This document shows, piece by piece, positions 25,774 to 34,475 of a stretch of 64,000 nt of DNA (position 1 is its first letter; every line of letters starts with the position of its first letter). The stretch is from contig CAJKHT010000004.1 in NCBI GenBank assembly GCA_905199755.1, positions 12,661 to 76,660 of the forward strand, given 5' to 3'. Origin of the DNA: an uncultured Eubacteriales bacterium (GTDB lineage Bacteria > Bacillota > Clostridia > UBA1381). The position numbers and the translations under genes were made by a program. The notes below the pieces were generated by a model. The model saw nothing but the letters and a program-made list of their open reading frames with translations, did no database searches and was not told where the DNA came from.

Positions 25774-25802
25774 TTCCATAAATTTAAGCGCCGCGCTATA
25801 AT
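25774..25802 (+). promoter_or_regulatory. Probable regulated promoter of the glycan operon
   Basis: A good -10 TATAAT (25797-25802) stands about 18 bp before the ribosome binding site, but the -35 (TTCCAT, 25774-25779) is poor, as in activator-dependent promoters. The adjacent YesN-like regulator is the likely activator. Confidence 0.5.
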
Positions 25803-25836
25803 ATAAACAGAAATTATAAAGGGGGGAGTGGCAGAA

Positions 25837-26970
25837 ATGAGGAAATTTATATTTTTTGCGGCGGTGTGCATGGCACTCGCGGCGCTTTCGGGATGTGCCG
25901 GAAAAACAGAGGCGGTTGAAAGCGATGATGTTACCATAGTAAAGATTATGAAGCCGGGCAGCATCAGGGATTTCGGCAATGTATTGTCGGAATTTTCGGA
26001 GGAAAATCCCGATATAAGAGTCAAGTTTGTAGATGCGCCGACAGGAACGCTTGAACGTCATGCGCTGTACGTTTCCGCAATGTCGGGACGGGATTCGTCG
26101 GTGGATATATACTGGCTCAATGATGAATGGATAAGCGAGTTTGCACGCTACGGGTACATAAATCCGCTCGATGACACTTTCAATGCGGAGCATGAAAAAA
26201 ATATTATAGATACGAAAAAATGCTTTGAATATGAAAACAGGCTGTATGCGCTGCCTGTGGGGATTGATACGGATATTCTGTATTACAGAAACGATGAACT
26301 TCCGAATCCGCCCGAGGAATGGGATAAGCTTGATGAATACGGATTTGAGGGAATATGCGCCGAAAACCGTGACGGGGCGGATATGATATACAATATTGTG
26401 AGCATAAAGCAGAGTACGGGTTTAAGCTATGCCCGTGCATTGAATTTATACGGAAAGCTTATATCGGGCACGGGAACGGGCGACGAGGACGCCGCATCGG
26501 CTTTCAAAACGGGAAAGACAAAGATGTTTCTCGGAAAAGCCTCCGACTATGCCGAAATGAACAGCTCCGCATCGTCGATAAAGGGTAAGTTTTCGGTCAT
26601 GTCCGATCCGGGCGGTGACGGCGGAAGGTTTGTCACAGGTTACGGTATGGGCATAAACGCAAACTCAAAAAATATTGCGGCGGCAGTCAGAGTACTTGAG
26701 TTTATGAATAATGCCGATGTGCAGAAACAGCTGGCAAGAAGCTGCTCTCTGATGCCTGTTATCCGAAGTCTGTATGACGATGAAATGGTGCTTTATGACA
26801 ACCATCACTTCAAGGAGCTTGTGCGGACTGCGGAAAATGCTGTTTTATACAGTTCTCTTGACATCGGAGGTGAAAGGCTGGTGCGTTTGAACAACGCGGT
26901 TAATACGTATCTCAGCGGCGGCAGTGATGAAAACACAGCCGGAGCGGTATTTGAAGAAGAATTAAATTAA
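25837..26970 (+). CDS. Sugar ABC transporter substrate-binding lipoprotein (family 1), first of two
   Basis: From the ATG behind GGGGGGAG, a 377-residue lipoprotein with lipobox ALSGC (Cys20). It has the family 1 solute-binding fold (TIVKIMKPGSIRDF, ALPVGIDTDILYYRNDEL, YGMGINANSKN). It is the first gene facing away from the sensor kinase, 18 bp before a second, larger binding protein. It might carry a distinct ligand or present ligand to the kinase, as some paired binding proteins do; that role is inferred. An in-frame GTG at 25828 overlaps the ribosome binding site and is not preferred. Confidence 0.9.
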   Translation: MRKFIFFAAVCMALAALSGCAGKTEAVESDDVTIVKIMKPGSIRDFGNVLSEFSEENPDIRVKFVDAPTGTLERHALYVSAMSGRDSSVDIYWLNDEWISEFARYGYINPLDDTFNAEHEKNIIDTKKCFEYENRLYALPVGIDTDILYYRNDELPNPPEEWDKLDEYGFEGICAENRDGADMIYNIVSIKQSTGLSYARALNLYGKLISGTGTGDEDAASAFKTGKTKMFLGKASDYAEMNSSASSIKGKFSVMSDPGGDGGRFVTGYGMGINANSKNIAAAVRVLEFMNNADVQKQLARSCSLMPVIRSLYDDEMVLYDNHHFKELVRTAENAVLYSSLDIGGERLVRLNNAVNTYLSGGSDENTAGAVFEEELN

Positions 26971-26988
26971 GGAAAGGGAGTTTTTATT

Positions 26989-28473
26989 ATGAAATTCAAA
27001 AAAATTATCAGCACGGCGGCAGCTTTGGCAATTGCGGGAACGGCTCTTGCAGGCTGCGGCGGAAAACAGGTTACAAAGGGCGAGGACCCGACAAAGGTGC
27101 CGGAGGATACATATGAAATAAACTGGTATCTTATGGGTACGGCACAGCAGGATGTTGCATCGGTGGAAGCAAGCGTGAATGAATACTTAAAGGATAAAAT
27201 CAATGCCACACTGAAAATTCACCGTCTTGAATCGAGCCAGTATTCCAAAAAACTGAGTACAATGATTGCGGCAGGAGAATATTTTGATATGGCATTTACC
27301 GCAGGCTGGTGTCTTGACTACGATGCAAATGCGGCTAACGGCGCATGGCTTGCACTTGATGACTATATCCCGACCTATCTTCCCAAGACCGCGGAGCAGC
27401 TGGGCGAGGATATTTTAAACAATGCAAGGGTAAACGGAAAAATATATGCAATCCCTGCGCTTAAGGAAATGGCGGAGCAGCGCGGCTGGACATACAGAAA
27501 GGATATTGCCGAAAAATACGGCATTGATATGTCAGGCATAAAGACGCTTGATGAGCTTGAACCGGTGCTTAAAAAGATTAAGGAAAATGAGCCGAATATG
27601 CAGTATCCGATTGACTGGGGTTCGGACAGAACTCCCGAGGCGCTTATAAAGTATGAGCAGGTTGCGGCAACGGCGGTTATATTCTATGATAACGAAAATT
27701 ACGAGGGCAAGGTGGTAAACCTTGTTGAAACTCCTGAATATCTGGAGGCATGCAAAACGGCAAATAAGTTCTATAACGAGGGACTTATCAAAAAAGACAT
27801 TATGACGGCATCGGATTTTGAGCAGCGTTTAAAGGACGGAAAGACCTTCTGCTACATAGACTTCTTAAAGCCGGGCAAGGCTCAGGAAACTGCGGCAAAT
27901 TACAGCTTTGAGCTTGACCAGGCACCCGTTACTCCGATATGGCAGGAAAACGGTGCGGGTACCGGATCAATGATGGCTGTTTCAAGAACATCGAAAAATC
28001 CCGAAAGAGTAATGAGATTTCTGGAGCTGTTAAATACGGACGCATATCTTAATAACCTTGTAAACTTCGGTATAGAGGGAAAGCATTATACAAAGGTGGA
28101 CGATAAGTATATCAGCATAAACGAAAATACCCCGTATACACTTCAGGGATATACATGGATGACGGGAAACATATTCCTCAACTATCTGACAAACGGTGAA
28201 GCCGCAGATAAAATGGAACAGCTTGCAGACTTTAACAAAGAGGCACAGAAGCCGCTCGACTACGGATTTAAGTTTGATTCCTCGGCGGTTGAGATGGAAA
28301 TTGCGGCATGCACAACCGTAATGAGCGAGTACAGACGTCAGGTTATTATGGGTTCGCTCGATCCCGAGCCGATAATGAAAGAATATCAGTCAAAGCTAAA
28401 GGATGCCGGAATAGACAAGGTTATTGCCGAAGCACAGAAGCAGTATGACGCATTTCTTGCGGAAAAGAAATAA
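26989..28473 (+). CDS. LipO-type oligosaccharide ABC transporter substrate-binding lipoprotein
   Basis: The 494-residue lipoprotein has lipobox ALAGC (Cys23) and the LipO/YtcQ pattern: EINWYLMGTAQQDV, NEYLKDKINATLKIH, YFDMAFTAGW, IYAIPALKEMAEQRGWTYRKD and ENGAGTGSMMAVSRTSKNPERVMRFLELL. This subfamily works with LplB and LplC permeases, which follow. It should capture oligosaccharides released by the surface enzymes of the locus. A long hairpin directly downstream (28490-28529) may protect the 3' end of this mRNA so that the binding protein is made in excess over the permeases. Confidence 0.95.
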   Translation: MKFKKIISTAAALAIAGTALAGCGGKQVTKGEDPTKVPEDTYEINWYLMGTAQQDVASVEASVNEYLKDKINATLKIHRLESSQYSKKLSTMIAAGEYFDMAFTAGWCLDYDANAANGAWLALDDYIPTYLPKTAEQLGEDILNNARVNGKIYAIPALKEMAEQRGWTYRKDIAEKYGIDMSGIKTLDELEPVLKKIKENEPNMQYPIDWGSDRTPEALIKYEQVAATAVIFYDNENYEGKVVNLVETPEYLEACKTANKFYNEGLIKKDIMTASDFEQRLKDGKTFCYIDFLKPGKAQETAANYSFELDQAPVTPIWQENGAGTGSMMAVSRTSKNPERVMRFLELLNTDAYLNNLVNFGIEGKHYTKVDDKYISINENTPYTLQGYTWMTGNIFLNYLTNGEAADKMEQLADFNKEAQKPLDYGFKFDSSAVEMEIAACTTVMSEYRRQVIMGSLDPEPIMKEYQSKLKDAGIDKVIAEAQKQYDAFLAEKK

Positions 28474-28489
28474 TTATCATGAGTACACA

Positions 28490-28529
28490 CGTAAAATAAG
28501 CGGAATTGTCAATTTCCGCTTATTTTACG
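28490..28529 (+). promoter_or_regulatory. Stable intercistronic hairpin after the main binding-protein gene
   Basis: A perfect 16-bp stem (28490-28505 with 28514-28529) with an 8-nt loop, without a T-run. It is placed like the mRNA-stabilising hairpins found after binding-protein genes in other ABC operons. Confidence 0.65.
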
Positions 28530-28567
28530 GGATTGCCGTTTAAGGCGGCGGAAAGGAACGGTTTACA

Positions 28568-30010
28568 ATGATGAGAAATTTTGCGGCAGCCGCAGTCGGT
28601 GCGGCAGTGCTATGTCTGGGGATGTGTACCGCAAGTGCGGCAGACAGCTATATCAATGATTTTTCAAACGATTGCTTTAAGTGGACAAAAGGATATTCGG
28701 GTAATGCAAATGACATAAAAGCCGATAAGTCCGACGAGGGATATGAAGATGAAAGCGCAAAAAAAATAGTATATGACCATAGTGCCGATACATGGAGTAC
28801 ATATGTAAATATGGCATTTCCGTCGGATTGGGACATGAGCGGCTTCGGCGACGGAGCATACATACATTTCCTTGCAAAGAGCGACAACGAAACCGCTTCA
28901 TTCAGCGCAATGACTCTTGATTTGACAGATACATCGGGTAACTCAATCGTGAAGAAAAGCTTTACGGCTGAGGACAGCAGCTATGAGCATATAATAATTC
29001 CCGTTTCGGAGGATTTGTCCTCGCTTGCATCCGTTAAAATAACCGATAATATGAAAGGTACGGCAGGAACGCTTACAATAGATGATTTTGCGATAAGTGC
29101 AATAAGACCGGAAAGACGGATTAAAAGAACGGTCAGCCAGACTGCCGATTTTGAAATTTCCCAGACAACGCTTACAACTGCAAGCACTTATGCCGGATTT
29201 AAAAATTCGGCAGGAGATTACAGCGACTATATCAGTGCAAAATCCGTTTCGGGCAAAAGCGGAAACGGCATGGAAATTGCCTATCGTGCGGCAACGTGGT
29301 ATTCGGGCGAGGTATTTATGAATGTGCCTGCCGTATGGGATACCAATAAAGATGTGAATGCACTTGAATTTGATTACAAAGGCTTTGGAAAAATAAAGCT
29401 GAAGCTTATGTGCGGCAAGACAATAGGCGGTGACAGATACGAAACCGCGGTTACTTTTACCGATGACGGAGACTGGCATCATGTCATACTGCCGCTTGAA
29501 GATTTTAAAAAGAGCACAGTCCCCGTAAAAAAAGAGGATATTGTCGGAATAGCGTTTACATCGGCAGAAAACGGCGGACTTAACAACAATAAGGAAGAAA
29601 CCAAGGCAATGAGCGCGGCGGAGCTTACGGCAAAGGCAAGAACCGGCTCGGTTGTCATTGATAATATAAGCCTTACAAATAATATTGAAAGCAAAAGCAT
29701 AGAGCTTACGGCAAAGCTGTACTGCGGCGATGATGAATTGAAATCTTTAAAGGAGGCATCGGACGGAGTAATCACAGCCAAAGCCGGGATTTCGGGGGTT
29801 ATGGGACAGCAGTCCGTTACGGCGGTACTGGCGGTGTATGACGAGAACGGAAGAATGTGCGGTTTGGATACGACACCCGGAACAATATCGGACAGCGGTA
29901 TGCTGGAATGTACGTTGCCTGTTTCGGGGGCAGAAAAAAAGACCGCTAAGGTGATGCTTCTGAACAATATAGGTCAGATGATACCGATGACCGACAGCGT
30001 TGAGTTTTAA
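28568..30010 (+). CDS. Secreted protein with two carbohydrate-binding-like modules
   Basis: This 480-residue protein has a signal peptide (MMRNFAAAAVGAAVLCLGMCTASA) and no catalytic domain that I recognise. Two beta-sandwich modules follow (about residues 25-180 and 190-370); each begins with an asymmetric strand (SYINDF; DFEISQ) and ends in a DDFAI or IDNISL segment, like CBM11/CIA30-type modules. The last about 100 residues resemble the C-terminal module of the GH5 and SGNH proteins in this locus (AVYDENGRM...AKVMLLNNIGQMIPM). It sits between the binding protein and permease genes, so it may hold glycan at the cell surface near the transporter. Confidence 0.75.
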   Translation: MMRNFAAAAVGAAVLCLGMCTASAADSYINDFSNDCFKWTKGYSGNANDIKADKSDEGYEDESAKKIVYDHSADTWSTYVNMAFPSDWDMSGFGDGAYIHFLAKSDNETASFSAMTLDLTDTSGNSIVKKSFTAEDSSYEHIIIPVSEDLSSLASVKITDNMKGTAGTLTIDDFAISAIRPERRIKRTVSQTADFEISQTTLTTASTYAGFKNSAGDYSDYISAKSVSGKSGNGMEIAYRAATWYSGEVFMNVPAVWDTNKDVNALEFDYKGFGKIKLKLMCGKTIGGDRYETAVTFTDDGDWHHVILPLEDFKKSTVPVKKEDIVGIAFTSAENGGLNNNKEETKAMSAAELTAKARTGSVVIDNISLTNNIESKSIELTAKLYCGDDELKSLKEASDGVITAKAGISGVMGQQSVTAVLAVYDENGRMCGLDTTPGTISDSGMLECTLPVSGAEKKTAKVMLLNNIGQMIPMTDSVEF

Positions 30011-30031
30011 AAATACATGGGAGTGAGTCAA

Positions 30032-30961
30032 ATGAATAAGAGCGGAACACTGAAAACCTTAAAGAATAATGCGCCTCTGCTTGCAATGGTGCTGCCGGGA
30101 GCAATATTTCTGATACTGTTCAGCTATCTGCCGATGTTCGGTATAATAATAGCGTTTAAAAAGTACAATTTTGCGGCAGGAATATGGGGAAGTCCGTGGA
30201 ACGGACTGAAAAACTTTGAGTTTATGTTTTCAAGTCCCGATGCATGGGTGATTACAAGAAACACAATAGCCTACAATCTGCTGTTTATATTCGGAGGACT
30301 TGTTCTTAACGTTGCCCTGGCAATAGGCTTGAATGAGCTGAGAAACAAGATGTTTTCCAAGGTTTGTCAGACAATAGTGCTTATGCCGCATTTTCTGTCA
30401 TATGTAATCGTGAGCTATCTGGTGCTTGCATTTTTACATGTGGAAAACGGTGTGTTAAACCGTGCGGTGCTGCCGCTGTTCGGTGCGGAGCCGATTGACT
30501 GGTACGCAACCGTAAAGGCATGGCCGTGGATTCTGATTTTCGTGAATTTCTGGAAAGCCACCGGCTACGGCAGCGTTGTGTATCTTGCAGCCATTGCCGG
30601 AATAGATACGCAGCTGTATGAGGCTGCTCAGATTGACGGCGCGACAAGATGGCAGAGAATACGCTACATAACCGTTCCGTCGCTTGTTCCTCTTATGATT
30701 ATACTTACGATTATGAATGTCGGTAAAATATTCAGCGCGGATTTCGGACTGTTTTATCAGGTACCGTTAAACACGGGAACGCTTTATCCGGCAACGAACG
30801 TAATCAGTACATATGTTTACAACATGCTGACCTCGGCAGGTACGGGCAGTGTAGGTATGGCATCTGCGGCGGCATTCTATCAGTCGATAGTGGGATTTGT
30901 TCTTGTAATGACAACAAATCTGATTGTAAGAAAGATAGATCCTGACAGTGCGCTGTTTTAA
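30032..30961 (+). CDS. LplB-type sugar ABC transporter permease
   Basis: A 309-residue inner-membrane permease with about six hydrophobic segments and the EAA loop EAAQIDGATRWQRIRYITVPSL, where the ATPase docks. The pair with the next gene forms the channel for oligosaccharides. An in-frame ATG at 30017 exists, but the ATG at 30032 has the better spacing from GGGAGTG. No ATPase gene is found in the window; these CUT1-type systems commonly share one MsmX/MsmK-like ATPase encoded elsewhere. Confidence 0.95.
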   Translation: MNKSGTLKTLKNNAPLLAMVLPGAIFLILFSYLPMFGIIIAFKKYNFAAGIWGSPWNGLKNFEFMFSSPDAWVITRNTIAYNLLFIFGGLVLNVALAIGLNELRNKMFSKVCQTIVLMPHFLSYVIVSYLVLAFLHVENGVLNRAVLPLFGAEPIDWYATVKAWPWILIFVNFWKATGYGSVVYLAAIAGIDTQLYEAAQIDGATRWQRIRYITVPSLVPLMIILTIMNVGKIFSADFGLFYQVPLNTGTLYPATNVISTYVYNMLTSAGTGSVGMASAAAFYQSIVGFVLVMTTNLIVRKIDPDSALF

Positions 30962-30978
30962 TCGGGAGGTATGTGGAA

Positions 30979-31860
30979 ATGAAAAAAATCAATCTGTGTA
31001 ATATTTTATTGGATATTTTGTTTGTACTGATTTCGGTTATGTGCATATATCCCGTGCTTTTGGTTATCGGTATATCGTTTACGGACGAAACTGCACTGGC
31101 GGATTTCGGCTTTAAGGTAATTCCCAAGGTATGGTCGCTCGGCTCCTACCGCTACATCGTGACGGCAGGAAATACGATACTGCGCGCCTACGGAATAACC
31201 GCTGCGGTAACAATAATCGGAGCGGTATCGTCAACGCTTGTCGTTGCACTGTATGCCTATCCGCTTTCAAGGACGGATTTTGCCTACAGAAAGCTGTTCA
31301 TGTTTATGGCATTTTTCACAATGCTGTTTTCGGGCGGTGTTGTGTCATGGTACATGATATGCACAAATGTTCTGCATCTTAAAAATTCAATATGGGCAAT
31401 GATTTTGCCGTATATAATGAATGCATGGCATGTAATAGTAATGCGCTCGTTCTTTACAATGTCAATTCCGGGTGCGATTATCGAGTCGGCAAAAATTGAC
31501 GGTGCGGGCGAATGGCGTATTTTCTTTAAGCTTGTTATGCCTCTCGCGGTGCCGGGACTGGCAACAATCGGGCTTTTTGCAACGCTCACGTACTGGAACG
31601 ACTGGACACTTCCGCTTTATTTTGTGACAGAGCCTAAAATGTACAACTTGCAGTTCCTTTTGCAGAGCATGATTTCCAACATACAAATGCTTACGGAAAA
31701 CTCGGCGCTCATGGGTTCGACAAATCTGCTTGCGGACGTACCCAAGGAGGGTGCGAGAATGGCGCTTTGTATTATAGCAACAGGTCCTATACTCATAGTT
31801 TATCCGTTTTTCCAGAAATATTTTATACAGGGATTGACGGTAGGTGCGGTTAAGGAATAA
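30979..31860 (+). CDS. LplC-type sugar ABC transporter permease
   Basis: The 293-residue second permease has six hydrophobic segments and the EAA loop ESAKIDGAGEWRIFFKLVMP, then a long cytoplasmic segment and C-terminal KYFIQGLTVGAVKE, typical of LplC/YtcP. The ATG at 30979 follows GGGAGG; a GTG two codons upstream is less well placed. It is 17 bp behind the LplB-type gene. Confidence 0.95.
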   Translation: MKKINLCNILLDILFVLISVMCIYPVLLVIGISFTDETALADFGFKVIPKVWSLGSYRYIVTAGNTILRAYGITAAVTIIGAVSSTLVVALYAYPLSRTDFAYRKLFMFMAFFTMLFSGGVVSWYMICTNVLHLKNSIWAMILPYIMNAWHVIVMRSFFTMSIPGAIIESAKIDGAGEWRIFFKLVMPLAVPGLATIGLFATLTYWNDWTLPLYFVTEPKMYNLQFLLQSMISNIQMLTENSALMGSTNLLADVPKEGARMALCIIATGPILIVYPFFQKYFIQGLTVGAVKE

Positions 31861-31884
31861 GGTATTGCGAAAGGAGCTCGGGTT

Positions 31885-34446
31885 ATGAAAATAAAAAGAC
31901 TGCTGTCGGCGGTAACGGCATTTGCGCTCATTTTCGGAGTGAGCGTTCAGGCAAAAATATCAACAGGCAGTGATTTTAAAAATCAGACTCCCTCGGAGCT
32001 GCATGTTGAAGGAAAATACATTTATAACGCAGAGGGCGAAAAGGTACGGCTGACCGGCGCAAACATTCCCGATTTACAATGGGCGACCGGCGGCGACAAC
32101 GACCTTGACCGCCGTATCGGAATACTGCTTGACCAATGGAATGCAAACTGCGTGAGACTGTGTGTTCACTCAAAATTCTGGTTCGGTCAGGAATGGTATC
32201 AGAACAGCAATTACAGCGATTACAGACGTAAGGTGGACGACATTATAAAGCAGGTCACCTCGCGCGGAAAATATGTTATATTGAATTTGCATGAATTTTA
32301 TGCAATAACCGATCAGAATAAGCGGTTCTGGGAGGATGCGGCACAGGTTTATAAAAACAATCCGGGTGTTATTTTCGGATTGCTCAACGAGCCGCACGAT
32401 ATAACATGGGACGAATGGCGAAACGGCGGCAAACTTAAAACCTCCGATGCCTACGGCGAAAAAACAATAGATATTTACGGACACCAGCAGATACTCGAAA
32501 TGCTCAGAAAGCAGGGCGCGAGAAACATAGTCATTGCCGGCGGACTGGACTGGGCATATTATCTCAACGGCATAGCCGACGGATATGACGGACTGGAGCA
32601 CGGCTACCGGCTTGAAGAACCGCAGGGTATGGGCGGCAACGGAATTATATATGATACGCATATTTATCCGATGAAGCCGGAATACAATCCGTTGGAAAAA
32701 GCGCTTGACTGCGTTGTGGATGATGTGCCGATACTTGTCGGTGAATACGGTCACTGGGGTGAACGCCTTTTCGATTGGTATGATAATTATATATGTGAAT
32801 ATCCGCATGTGTGGATGAATGAGATACAGGACTACATAGAAAGAAACGAGCTGAATTATACATGCTGGTCCTTCCATATAGGAGCAAGCCCGGCTATGTT
32901 CACGGACTATGAAACCTTTTATCCCACGAAATATTCGGGCAGATACATGAAATATGCTCTGCTTAATACTCCCGAAACCAGGCCCGATGAAAAATATCGG
33001 CGCTACAGTGATCCGTCACCGCTGTCAACATGGGAAAAAACAATAGATTTTGATACAAATACAGCCGACTTCATGGTGTACGGCGATGAGGTGAGATGTG
33101 AAACGGGCGATTACGGAAAGCCGGACGAAAACGGCAATCCGACAAAGGGACTGCTTGTGGCATTTGACCGAAAGAACAGCGGCGACTGGAGCAGTGCCGC
33201 AACGGCTGAATTAAGCGGTGATTTCAGCGGCGCGTCATGGCTGGCGTTCAATGTAAAGGGCGACGGCGATATGCGCAAAATCGGCATCGGTATAGAGCTT
33301 AATGACGGACGGCAGTTTACAACATATATGCCGCTCGATTTGCATAAAAACTGGAAAAATTATTATCTGCCGCTTGATGTGTTCAAGGGAGATTACGGCT
33401 TGCTTGATACCGATATGATAAAATCGGTGATGTTTACTTCGCTTGAAGAGGGCAAGGGCAGCTTTACGGTTGATAACATCACTGTGGGCGGTCTGCCGTA
33501 TGAGGAAAAAGCGGAATTTACGGTTTCGGATAAAACCGAAAAGGAACAGATGACATGGAAAGCATGGGAGGACGACGAAAATTCCTACGAGGACTCCTTT
33601 ACCTATGTTTATGATAATGCACAGTCGCACAGCGGCGGTACGGCAGTGAAATTTTATTATAACTGCCCCAAAAACTCCTATGGCGGTCAGGCGAGAGCCA
33701 CAATTCCGAGCTCGTGGAACATAAATGACGCGACATATTTCACCTTTTGGGCAAAGGGTGACGGAACAAATCAGAAATTTATGCTCCGCTTTGAGGAGGA
33801 AAAGGGTACAAATAAAAATGAGCAGCGTTCAAATTTCAAAAAGCGCGAGCTTGAACGGTTTTGTATTTCGTTTGATGTCAATTCAACGGAATGGAAGCAG
33901 TATAAATTCAGAATTTCCGATTTGGGCATGAGCGATATACTGCATATGCAGCGTCTCAGGTTTATAAGCCTGTTTAATCTTACGCTTGAAAGCAGCGGAA
34001 GCGTTGTAATATCCGATTTTGCCTTTACAAATAAGGGGGAAGAGCTGAAAGCGGATTACACATCACATGAAAAACCGCATAAGAGCGAAAGCATTACCGC
34101 ATTGGAAACAAAGTACCCTGAGAACGTTATTATGCAGATTCCGAAAGAGTTTGAAATAGAAGCAGGAACGGAGGAGCATATAAGTATTCATCTTATGAAT
34201 AAAACGGACAGACATGTGAGCGGCGAGATGAGCATTTCCGGGCTGCCCGTTGACGGAACGGCAAATGCAAAATATGACTGCTACGGCGGCTATGTTTCAT
34301 ATCCGCATTATCCGTGGAGAAGCTACTCGCTTACCAACTTTGCGGTGAATATACCGAAAGATAAAAAAGGCGTATATTACATAACCGTAAAAGATGAATC
34401 GCAAAACGGCATAGAGCCGATGACATATAAGCTGACCGTAAAATAA
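31885..34446 (+). CDS. Secreted GH5 glycoside hydrolase with two binding-like modules
   Basis: The 853-residue protein has a signal peptide (MKIKRLLSAVTAFALIFGVSVQA) and a GH5 (cellulase A-type) barrel at about 35-370: acid/base Glu169 in GLLNEPHD and nucleophile Glu287 in LVGEYGHWG. Two beta-sandwich modules follow (about 385-535 and 550-700), each closing with an FTVDNITV or VISDFAFT strand, then a C-terminal Ig-like domain (about 720-853). It should cut the backbone of a beta-linked polysaccharide outside the cell. It is closely related to the second GH5 protein in its catalytic part. No cell-wall anchor is seen; retention may be through partner proteins. Confidence 0.92.
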   Translation: MKIKRLLSAVTAFALIFGVSVQAKISTGSDFKNQTPSELHVEGKYIYNAEGEKVRLTGANIPDLQWATGGDNDLDRRIGILLDQWNANCVRLCVHSKFWFGQEWYQNSNYSDYRRKVDDIIKQVTSRGKYVILNLHEFYAITDQNKRFWEDAAQVYKNNPGVIFGLLNEPHDITWDEWRNGGKLKTSDAYGEKTIDIYGHQQILEMLRKQGARNIVIAGGLDWAYYLNGIADGYDGLEHGYRLEEPQGMGGNGIIYDTHIYPMKPEYNPLEKALDCVVDDVPILVGEYGHWGERLFDWYDNYICEYPHVWMNEIQDYIERNELNYTCWSFHIGASPAMFTDYETFYPTKYSGRYMKYALLNTPETRPDEKYRRYSDPSPLSTWEKTIDFDTNTADFMVYGDEVRCETGDYGKPDENGNPTKGLLVAFDRKNSGDWSSAATAELSGDFSGASWLAFNVKGDGDMRKIGIGIELNDGRQFTTYMPLDLHKNWKNYYLPLDVFKGDYGLLDTDMIKSVMFTSLEEGKGSFTVDNITVGGLPYEEKAEFTVSDKTEKEQMTWKAWEDDENSYEDSFTYVYDNAQSHSGGTAVKFYYNCPKNSYGGQARATIPSSWNINDATYFTFWAKGDGTNQKFMLRFEEEKGTNKNEQRSNFKKRELERFCISFDVNSTEWKQYKFRISDLGMSDILHMQRLRFISLFNLTLESSGSVVISDFAFTNKGEELKADYTSHEKPHKSESITALETKYPENVIMQIPKEFEIEAGTEEHISIHLMNKTDRHVSGEMSISGLPVDGTANAKYDCYGGYVSYPHYPWRSYSLTNFAVNIPKDKKGVYYITVKDESQNGIEPMTYKLTVK

Positions 34447-34475
34447 AGCGGCGGCAGTATGAAAGGAATTCGTGT

